This document shows positions 56,285-64,000 of a DNA stretch of 64,000 nt, piece after piece. Source of the stretch: Periplaneta americana (Eukaryota > Arthropoda > Insecta > Blattodea > Blattidae). The position numbers were made by a program, and so were the translations under genes. How positions within the stretch are numbered: position 1 is the first letter of the stretch; each line of letters begins with the position of its first letter. The notes under the pieces were generated by a model. That model did not search any database, was not told the DNA's origin, and saw nothing but the letters and a program-made list of their open reading frames with translations. The stretch is taken from assembly GCF_040183065.1 (NCBI RefSeq), contig NC_091125.1, forward strand, positions 112,306,121 through 112,370,120. Reading direction: 5' to 3'.

Positions 56285-56815
56285 GTCCTCTGACTGAACT
56301 CTTACTTTCTTCGACCCCGACGGCATTAGAGCATTTGAGGCCTAGGGATTCATTTCACTTTCCTTCCTCCTCTTTCTACTTTTCTGTTCCTAGTGCTGAC
56401 CTGCTATGGCACTAAAATCGTCCTCCAGTGGCTTAAGGAGGGAAAGCTGGTGATCAGCAAGATCTCCCAACTAGGTCCAGTGGACCCGTCGACCAACAGC
56501 AGGTGTGGTCCTCCAGACATTCTGGGAGTTGTGTGTGAATGAAGTAGCCACCAAAACGTTAAAATATGGTGTTCACTTAAATCGGCTACAACTTGCCATT
56601 TTCATTGTTTGGCCAAGCATCTGCATAGAATTGGAATATATCAGTCTCCTAATTGTCCATTGTGCAACTCAAATCAAGAAATGGATTCGGAACACCTCAA
56701 AATCTGTGCATCAGTGGCTAACCATGACAATATCTTTGAAAAATATTGGAGTGCAAGAGGTCAAATGACTTTATTGTCAAATGTCTGGCATTAGAAAACA
56801 ACAACAACATATTTT
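56285..56815 (+). mobile_element. Chimeric retroelement: unknown head plus RNase H LINE tail (long form)
   Basis: The head matches 51389-51792 up to CTTGCCATTTTCA. It then joins the LINE at TTGTTTGGCC (CLAKHLHRIGIYQS frame), retaining the zinc knuckle [18 protein letters not shown] and the 3' end TGGCATTAGAAAACAACAAC. No ORF spans the junction. Target duplication not found. Confidence 0.7.
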
Positions 56816-57062
56816 TTTCAATTTCATTTACTGTATTTATTTTTTCTTATAGCAGCACTAATTTATTGTGGCATAATTTCTTTAGTTCTTTAATGTTCTA
56901 TAACCAAATTAAACTGTGATATGTAAGAGAACTAAGATTTAAGCTAGGCTTATTTTACAAAGTTTGTAAATTAAACAAATAAACAAAACCAATGAAAACT
57001 TAATGCAAAGTTAAATTATAATTTAATTACATGGAAAGCACTGAAAATACGTTTCAACTAAC

Positions 57063-57193
57063 CTGTTGCAGCCAATTCTTGGAAGTAAAGGACATCACAG
57101 GTGGAATGGGCTGGACCATTGGATGGACTATCAAGGGACCCTTCTGTACATACACCTTGGCCTGTACTGTTTGTGCCATCCAGGGAACACCAG
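57063..57193 (-). CDS. MEGF8: MEGF8 exon: end of PSI-type segment and linker
   Basis: Acceptor TCTCTTTTAG, donor ACAG|GTTAGT; phase 2 in (completing a Gly codon), 1 out. Encodes WCSLDGTNSTGQGVCTEGSL, which completes the HCGWC motif begun upstream. Confidence 0.93.
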
Positions 57194-57314
57194 CTAAAAG
57201 AGAAATCAGACAAAAATAAGCAAACATATATTTCATACAAATGGGAATGCTGCAATGGAAATGTGTTACAGTAAACCAAAAATTTGAATTAAGAAGGAAC
57301 AGATTTGTACATAC

Positions 57315-57457
57315 CCACAATGAGCATGTCGAAGGCAAGTGGAGCACTGTTTATATGTAGAACAGCGTTCAGGACAACGGTCAATGTTACCACCTCGTAG
57401 TACTAACCCACAGACTCCACCAGTGCAGTAGAGTGGTTGGTAACTTGGTGATATGCA
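57315..57457 (-). CDS. MEGF8: MEGF8 exon: PSI-type Cys segment
   Basis: Acceptor TATTGTTTTCAG, donor TGTGG|GTATGT; phase 0 in, 2 out. Encodes CISPSYQPLYCTGGVCGLVL and CSTYKQCSTCLRHAHCG, the CxxCxxxxxCGWC arrangement of PSI domains. Confidence 0.94.
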
Positions 57458-57597
57458 CTGAAAACAATAATATATATCTAAATAATATATATCTAAAATG
57501 AAGAAAATGAATATGCACTGCATTTAAGACACATTTCAGTATTGGTGGTTTGTTAGTTGTCTTTGCATTGCAAATGATTTCATATAAATTATGTGTG

Positions 57598-57925
57598 TGA
57601 CCAGCCTCATGGTCTAGTGGTCAGAGCTTCTGGCTATAGTTCATGAGGTCCCAGGAATTTTTCCTTAAAGGGGATTATTCCTGTGTTCGTCCATGGTCTG
57701 GAATTTAGGTTAAATTTAGATTTAAGACCTCTCCTGGCACCACATTATCATAATCATCCTATCACATCATCGGGGTAACGTAACTCCGCCTTCCAGGCAT
57801 CCCAACCTCAGAAGTGGGTTACAGCTAAGCCACAGCCAGGAGAGAAGACCAGAAATGTCGAAAAGACAACCTGGTGGCATTGGATAAAAAAAATTAATTA
57901 ATTAATTAATTAATTAATGTGTGAT
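57598..57925 (+). repeat. tRNA-like SINE (family H), fuller copy
   Basis: The head CAGCCTCATGGTCTAGTGGT with a weak B box is followed by CGGGGTAACGTAACTCCGCC, GAGAAGACCAGAAATGTCGA and an A-rich/ATTA tail. Confidence 0.65.
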
Positions 57926-58195
57926 AGAAAAGTACAATACTGCTTCCATTTATAAATTAGTGTAGTTAATTACTGTTACAGCAGCTTCTCAGAAAATACA
58001 TTCACTGGCTTGCAGTACAACTGATAACTGTACAAAATAATTTGATATTCATGAAAAAAAAGTGATCAAATGTCACTGAAAGAGATACAGTTGCCATATT
58101 TAAGGTGCATCTATAAGGTTCAACATTCTCTTTCAACTTTACACAGTCAAGCAATGAATGCAAGACTTGATAATATTTAATATTAATTAATATAT

Positions 58196-58960
58196 TGTGA
58201 CAGCGACGTGAGTTTCGAACTCACGACCAGCGTCCCGCAAGAGAGCAGGTCGCGCGTGAGTCGACACAGGCTCCACAGAGCATTGGGGGACGGCACGCGG
58301 CGGGGAGAGGAGAGAGGAGGTTGCGACACGCTGTTCTGCAGCAGAGAGGGGAAAGTAAAGCAGCTGGTGACTGAGGAGAAAGATCCAGAGAAGTCTGGAT
58401 ATCCGTTATCTTCTAGGCATCTGTCGGCCGACCGCGAACTCTCGAGAAACTATGGCTTATTTATAAATACAACGCGCAAGTGAACGCGAGTGAGTCAATC
58501 AGTCAGTAAGCCAGTGTTGTTACAGGCAGATTTAGACAGTAAGCGAATTAGTCTTGTGTAGCAGTGAAGCCAGCTTCGAGACCAGAGCGCGACTTGAGTT
58601 GTGTCCGTATCTGTGGAGCCTGAAGCCCGGAGTTCGAGTGCAGTGGACCGCAGTTGGGGGACCTGAGTTCGAAGTGCAGCGGATCGTCTCTGAAGGTCTG
58701 GGGTTCGAGATTCTGTGGCGAGTGACTGAGCTAGAAGAACTAGCCAAGACAAACGAGCTGTGAACTGAGAACTGACAGTTCTGTGTTGTAAATAGTGCTT
58801 TGTGAATATTAGTTAAGATTAACAGTTCATTGTTGTTCGTAATAGTCCAAGTAAATTGTCATTATCGTCAGTGGAGTGCACTAACGAATACTGTGTTACT
58901 GTGTGAAGAGTTATCATTGTTAACAATAAAATTACATTGTTGAGTTGAAATAAACTTACA
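58196..58960 (+). mobile_element. Solo LTR, probably Ty3/gypsy-like, 4-bp TSD
   Basis: The 765-bp block begins TGTGACAGCG and ends AAACTTACA (TG...CA) and is flanked by ATAT at 58192-58195 and 58961-58964. It is clearly more GC-rich than the intron and carries AATAAA near its 3' end. No internal region or second LTR is present, so it likely arose by LTR-LTR recombination. Superfamily is inferred from the TSD length only. Confidence 0.7.
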
Positions 58961-60234
58961 ATATTTACGTAGTGAAGATGACATTCAAAATGGCGCACCA
59001 TGTAGACACAATATCTTCATGCATCTAAATTGAACGTGCGTTTTATACTTGATTCTTTCAATATTCTTTCCAGATTGCATGCGTACATGCACGGAAAACT
59101 GAACTGTGTAGATGCAGCTTTACTTCTGTAATTTCCTCCCTTTTTCTAAAAATTTGGAGGCGAAAAATTCAGGAGGGGGAAACTACAAGAGGTTTACAAA
59201 ATATCGAGAATAATCTGGTCATGAATAACATCAAACAATTTATGTACAGTACTAATCAAATCATTGCTTAATACTAAACAGCTACTGTACAAATATAAGC
59301 TGAATAATTATGAACAATTTTATGGCTTTTCTTTGTACCACTAAGTGTCAGTTCCAATGCCAATAGCCTGACCTTGACTAATCTCATATCATTTACTTCA
59401 CGTGTAATATATTCGTACCAAAATTAATTTCTTAATTATGTAAAGAAAATAAACGTACATGTATTTTACACTGCACTACTTCCTTCAACAGATCCAAATC
59501 ATCTTTCTTGTCGTAAGAGGAATCACAGACATTTTTCATTACAGAAGGGATAAATAATGACCTTGGAATTTCCATGCTTATTTTTTCGATACTTAAATCT
59601 TCTTGAAAGAAAAACAAGTGTCAAATTTTGTTTGATATTGTTATTAACTATTGCTGAGTTTTTGGCAATAAAGCCATTAACTCTCTTGCTCTCCAATATT
59701 TCTCACACATAGCGCGTTTAGAGGAAAGGGCTTGACATCCTTGAAAATGATTCTGATTCATTTTTTCCTGACACTAAGCAGGGGAAATTAAGTGACGAAA
59801 ATAAAATTCTGACAAATATGTCTTGAAAATCTTGTGGGGGAAATTAGCGAGTAAATATAGGCCGGTATTACTTTTGAATACTTGTTTTAATAACTTTTCT
59901 AAGCTTCTTTCCTATAACTTGAAAACAGAAATATCTATTTTTTTACAACTTACTGCAGTGTGCATTATTTAGTGTCTGATAAAGTGAGATTGTTTTTTTT
60001 ATCTAAGTGCACTCTCAAATATGAGAATTTTAACACTCATCCCTATTCACATCTTACATATGAAATGGATTACCTCACATGTACGACCGACTGCTACTTA
60101 AGGAATAATGAATATTCAGTACCTTTCAAATGAAACCCAAATATTGATTTAATGAACGTAAATAATTATTATTTCGAAATACCGATATTAAATTATCATC
60201 ATCAATGATAGGAACAAGAAAGTAACAAACGAAC
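58961..60234. other. MEGF8 intron, no recognised repeat
   Basis: AT-rich. A reading frame at 59432-59601 was considered and set aside as an exon because its phase does not fit. Confidence 0.4.
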
Positions 60235-60443
60235 CTCTCCAAGCTGAATGGACCACCGACACTCATGCCATCCACCTTCTGCGCCTGCAGCCTGTAAACA
60301 GCTTTGACAGTCTAGGTGCATGCTGCAGCGAGGTGGACACACATCAACTGACTTTATCTCAATGCTGGACCTCTCAGATATTGCATTGCTCACACAGTTC
60401 CAATCATAGATGGGCTCACCATTTACTGTCTTCCCAAACTCAG
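60235..60443 (-). CDS. MEGF8: MEGF8 exon: PSI-type segment
   Basis: Acceptor ATGCTTGCAG; donor GGAGAG|GTTCGT is weak but in phase (1 in, 0 out). Encodes EFGKTVNGEPIYDWNCVSNA and CPPRCSMHLDCQSCLQAAGA, then WHECRWSIQLGE, which continues into CISPSYQ of the next exon. Confidence 0.93.
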
Positions 60444-60559
60444 CTGCAAGCATAATTTAATGCAACATGAATCCTGGCTCAATTTATAATTAGGTACATG
60501 ATATTTCTGTGTGAAAACATGTTCAATAATTTTACTTACATAAATATGGAGGATAGGGT

Positions 60560-60790
60560 GCATTAAGGTACAGTCACACGTCGTTACTTTTGCTGCACAA
60601 CTTTTGTACTGCAGCTGCAAAAGTTGCATGTCGTGTTCACACTTAAGCAAAAAGTAACATGCTATACACTACTTTTTGTGCTGCATAACCTGAACACTGC
60701 AAAAGTTGCAACTGGAGGTTGAAAGTCTGTTCACAAACAAGGTGCTACTTTTGCAGCTGCAGTCTAGCTGCAGCTTTCCATCTCCATGTT
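60560..60790. repeat. GCAAAAGTTGC-rich block, possible MITE
   Basis: Words such as TTACTTTTGCTGCA, GCTGCAAAAGTTGCA and TGCTACTTTTGCAGCTGCAG recur in both orientations over 230 bp. Ends not defined. Confidence 0.4.
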
Positions 60791-61120
60791 GACTTTACCA
60801 CTTTTTCGACAGAAATTGAAATTCCCCTTTTACACTTCTAAAGACTGGGCAAAATTGTATAAACTAATGGAATACAGTGAACACAGATAATTCGACAGTT
60901 CAGAACATACTATCGTAACTTCATTATTGATGCTGTTAGTTACGATAATATTGCTCTGAACCATCCCATTGAAAAGCTCAAAAAGACAGTGTAAATGACG
61001 AGAAAACATAAATTGTGGTAATGTAAAAATAGAGTTAGGCTGTATTTAAAAATTATTTAAAAAATTGTAATATTACTCGTCATTAGACAACAACAACAAC
61101 AAGTTTTTTTTTGAAAATAT

Positions 61121-61382
61121 ATATATTTTTTATTGGGTTATTTTACGACGCTGTATCAACATCTAGGTTATTTAGCGTCTGAATGAAATGAAGGTGATAA
61201 TGCCGATGAAATGAGTCCGGGGTCCAGCACCGAAAGTTACCCAGCATTTGCTCGTATTGGGTTGAGGGAAAACCCTGGAAAAAAAAAAACCTCAACCAGG
61301 TAACTTGCCCCGACTGGGATTCGAACCCGGGCCACCTGGTTTCGCGGCCAGACGTGCTGACCGTTACTCCACATGTGTGGAC
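61121..61382 (-). repeat. SINE family A, full copy, 10-bp TSD
   Basis: The reverse complement matches 11385-11640 from GTGGAGTAACGGTCAGCACG to AATAACCCAATA. Direct repeats TTGAAAATAT at 61111-61120 and 61383-61392. Confidence 0.9.
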
Positions 61383-61474
61383 TTGAAAATATTAAACTTA
61401 TAAATATCATAAAAGTAGAGTAAAGAATGTAACACTGAAACAGATGTGTCCTAGAATACCTCAGTTTCTTTTTT

Positions 61475-61540
61475 CCGAGGCACAACAGCCCAAAAAGGAC
61501 CATGACCAACCAGCCGAAGCAGAGGTGGACGATCAGTTCC
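61475..61540 (-). repeat. SINE family I fragment with internal deletion
   Basis: CCGAGGCACAACAGCCC, GGACCATGACCAACCAGCCG and AAGCAGAGGTGGACGATCAG match the reverse of 39700-39790 with the middle missing. Confidence 0.6.
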
Positions 61541-61733
61541 TTACTAAACTAATTAATATCCAAGGAATATGGGAACATTTACGTAACTAATCACAAAACA
61601 TCTAACATTTGATTACTAGCAACTTCTGAGACTGAACAAGTGTGAGAACATAAAATGACAATGTTTCTTTGCAGCTAAATAAGGATTGTGTTGTCCTATG
61701 CTACTTTTAACAACAGGTTTAAGAAACACTTAC

Positions 61734-61935
61734 GACTAACAAGAACCTGGCGTGTCCACACACAGGATCCCAGTCCTACACATTTATCACAGTCTGATGC
61801 AGGACACTGCCTCTCAGCACACTGGCTCACATCTGTTACTGTTCTCTGGCGCACACTACACTTGTTCTCACGCTCACATTCACTTCCCTCAGGAATGCAG
61901 CGACCTCGTGCACAGTTTGAACACCATTTGCAGAC
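61734..61935 (-). CDS. MEGF8: MEGF8 exon: Cys-rich/PSI segment
   Basis: Acceptor GTTTGATCAG, donor TAGTC|GTAAGT; phase 0 in, 1 out. Encodes VCKWCSNCARGRCIPEGSEC and CPASDCDKCVGLGSCVWTRQ. Confidence 0.93.
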
Positions 61936-62919
61936 CTGATCAAACACATTAAAATTAATATTTTAAATATTCTATACTCTAGGCTTTGAAAACAAAGATA
62001 TAAAAACAGAGGATACTGTATCTATAGAGATGATAGTGTAGTTGGCACAAATATCAGTGATCTCGTAAGCATATGTAGAGTTCAGTATGGAAGTCATTAG
62101 GCTCAGTTTAGTGGTAAAAGTAAATACATGATTGTGTTGGTAGATGAAGTGAGGGTACTACTATAGAAACAGAAGAAAATAAATCAAAGTGTAAATGAAT
62201 ATGAATACTTAGGAATAGCATAATGTATTTTAACTAAGAATGATGACAAAACAACAGGTATTAAAGCCAGATTAAATCAAGTAAATGTGCTTGAGGCTTA
62301 AGGAACAACAATTAAATATGTGGTGACATAAACATAAAACATGGTCTAAGTTAAAGAACGATAAAATCAAGTAAATGTACTGGATGACATGCCAAAGCTT
62401 GTACTTCCTTCAGTTGCCACGAAGACGTTTCTTTTTTTTCTTTGGAGGAGGGCCTGCAGGCAAGCACCACAGTCTTTGGCTTATTGTGCAACCTCTTTAT
62501 GTTGGAATGATTGTTGAAGTCCTTAGGATCGATTCTTTCAAGCACAAGATTCACTGTATGGTGTCATTGTATCGATTCAGCCACAGCATCCAGTTGTGAC
62601 TGGAGACTGATCCTCCGCCTGCCTGTGATGTTATTCTACAGCCTCCTCAGTTCGATGGCATCTGTTCGCAATTCAAGTGCCTGAATCTGCTGCATCCTCA
62701 ATCAGAAGAACATGTCGCCATCGATTCCACGACTCACCAAGGCACCTTCTATCCGAGGAAGCTACATTTCCTGGTCACCAGCAGTCCGCTTATTAAAGCC
62801 CCTGCTGCTTCGCTGGATATGTGCAGCTCCCACAGACAGATGCTGCCTATATACAGACCTGGAACCACATCCGCCACGTTCTCCTGGTCGACCTGTAAAC
62901 TATCGACATGATTAATAGA
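61936..62919. other. MEGF8 intron with an unidentified GC-balanced block
   Basis: From about 62390 to 62900 base composition is more balanced, and a plus-strand stretch is partly open (DSTTHQGTFYPRKLHFLVTS). I do not recognise it; a degraded retroelement is possible. Confidence 0.35.
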
Positions 62920-63115
62920 AATGATACTAATGAAGGCGAAATGAGTCCGAGGTCCAATGTTGAAAGTTACCCAGCAATTCTGCTTCGAGTGGTTGAGGAA
63001 AAACCTCAGAAAAACCCCAACCAGGTAACTTGTCCCGACCAGGATTTGAACCCTGGACTGCTCATTTCATGGCCAAGAAGGCTTACCATTATTCCACAGC
63101 AGTGGACTAACCACG
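62920..63115 (-). repeat. SINE family A, degenerate
   Basis: The reverse complement shows CACTGCTGTGGAATAATGGT, AAGTTACCTGGTTGGGG and GACCTCGGACTCATTTCGCC, matching family A. Confidence 0.7.
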
Positions 63116-63149
63116 AAGATGATGTCCTTGATGCACCACAGGAGGCAAA

Positions 63150-63350
63150 CTACGTAACACCATGTGATGATTATGATAATTAATGGAGTAATTGTAAAAT
63201 GTTGGTAGAGGAGATGGGAGTATCCCGTGAAAACCTAATACAAACACCAGGTTTGTCCACCACAAATTTCAATTGGACCTACTCGAACTCTGTTTACCAG
63301 CATGGAAAACCCACGCTCTAGCCGTTTGGCTAATAGTGTGTCCTAAATTT
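63150..63350 (-). repeat. SINE family G copy
   Basis: Shares CTATTAGCCAAACGGCTAGA, a decayed B box and GGTTTTCACGGGATACTCC with 26885-27100 (reverse orientation). Confidence 0.55.
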
Positions 63351-63423
63351 GTCAATATAAAATCACGAATTTCACTCTGATATTTCTTATAGTACTAATT
63401 TCCAGGATGAGCAATGTTTTTAC

Positions 63424-63574
63424 CTGTGGTTCATTAATGTGACTGGGCCATTTTGCCAAACACTCTGTGCATGTTGTATACTGTGCACAGTTTCTTTTGG
63501 ATAACCATTCTCCATCACATACTTGACCATTGCTTATGCTAACTTGGGTTACATTAAGATCCTTTGCTCCACAA
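63424..63574 (-). CDS. MEGF8: MEGF8 exon (most 5' in window): PSI domain
   Basis: Acceptor CTTTATTTTAG, donor CACAG|GTAAAA; phase 2 in (one base completes a codon), 0 out. Encodes CGAKDLNVTQVSISNGQVCD and CAQYTTCTECLAKWPSHINE, a PSI-like Cys pattern. Upstream exons are beyond the window. Confidence 0.92.
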
Positions 63575-64000
63575 CTAAAATAAAGGAGAAATTATAGACA
63601 AAAAATTATTAGAATGCAGATGCAAATAAGCATACCTAATTTCTGATCTAATCTAACCATTACACAGACTGACTCCCAAAGAAAGCTCGTAATTTCAGGA
63701 TATGATTTCTCAGCCTGTTTTGAGTAAAAAGTTCATATGAACATGGTCCAATTTCTAACAGTTTTGTACAAATAAATGCACACTCTGAATGATTCATTAC
63801 CATAAAACTACTATGTTATGGCCTTAATCAAAACAATAGTTACTTGATCTACTACACAAAAGTGGAAACAAAATAAATATTACTCCAAAGCATTTTTCAC
63901 ATTACAGCAAAAGTGCGACATTGAAGATGTTGATAAGATATACAAAATCTTTAAGTATTATTTATAAAAGACATTTATTTATACAATGAAAATGTTGTGT
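63575..64000. other. MEGF8 intron running off the window
   Basis: AT-rich, no exon recognised up to the edge. Confidence 0.5.

Larger units (their letters stand above)
38103..63574 (-). other. MEGF8: MEGF8 gene, 3' portion (twelve coding exons)
   Basis: The spliced exons encode 959 residues ending in a stop, with every junction in phase. Order: PSI-type Cys segments, EGF, laminin-type EGF repeats, a beta-rich juxtamembrane region, transmembrane helix and cytoplasmic tail. This matches the C-terminal part of MEGF8, a type I membrane protein. In vertebrates MEGF8 binds the E3 ligase MGRN1 through the MASRPFA-like tail motif and, with MOSMO, dampens Hedgehog signalling by removing Smoothened. 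Whether this holds in insects is inference. The N-terminal CUB, EGF and kelch exons must lie beyond 64000. Introns range from 79 nt (38 and 39 kb exons) to 4.3 kb and hold most of the mobile elements listed here. The attractin paralogue is the alternative, but the FFRQDQ-HIDLFVFF block is what I recall of MEGF8. Confidence 0.93.

Noticed and set aside
59432..59617. Minus-strand frame with possible splice sites between two MEGF8 exons
   Set aside because: All usable acceptors enter in a phase that does not match the preceding exon. Joining 60235-60443 directly to 57315-57457 gives WSIQLGE-CISPSY, a continuous and expected PSI-type sequence.

Overview
This is a eukaryotic, AT-rich, repeat-dense window. 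It looks like a large insect genome. The combination of tRNA-derived SINEs, a LINE 3' end with a degenerate (TAAG)n tail, R2-like RLE remnants, IS630/Tc1-mariner and hAT elements, and AAT microsatellites resembles cockroach or termite DNA, with Periplaneta as my best guess. That guess is from recall of repeat families, not from a search. There is no bacterial-type gene organisation.

The one confident host gene is on the minus strand, from 63574 down to 38103: the 3' portion of MEGF8 (multiple EGF-like domains 8, a relative of attractin). I assembled twelve coding exons with GT/AG borders and matching phases. After the first partial base they give 2880 nt, i.e. 959 residues plus a stop. They encode PSI, EGF and laminin-type EGF repeats, a beta-rich juxtamembrane region, one transmembrane helix and a cytoplasmic tail with an MAKRPFA motif. 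The 5' exons (CUB, kelch and others) lie beyond position 64000. A thirteenth, phase-preserving 66-nt exon (43713-43778) could be an optional cassette.

Regions. 1-20100 is a transposon graveyard: an R2-like RLE fragment, MITEs, a non-autonomous hAT with a perfect 8-bp target duplication, SINEs, an IS630-type transposase ORF with a poly-Asn tract, a LINE (15190-17762) that received both a 127-bp LINE tail and a DD41D mariner-type element, and a 5'-truncated RNase H LINE. 20100-38100 lies downstream of MEGF8 and is poorer in repeats, with a second hAT deletion derivative, a mariner-like transposase relic, another R2-like fragment, an RT fragment and two long foldback palindromes. 38103-64000 is MEGF8 with introns full of LINE copies, MITEs, SINEs, a solo LTR and chimeric retroelement copies.

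The most unusual signals are the two foldback elements (28255-28497 and 34735-34975). Each arm carries a CTGAAGA...(G)AAAC...GTC arrangement flanked by complementary bases, resembling a minimal hammerhead ribozyme core as found in Penelope-like elements. Next are two chimeric elements whose ~320-nt heads end at the same base but join different points of one LINE 3' end.
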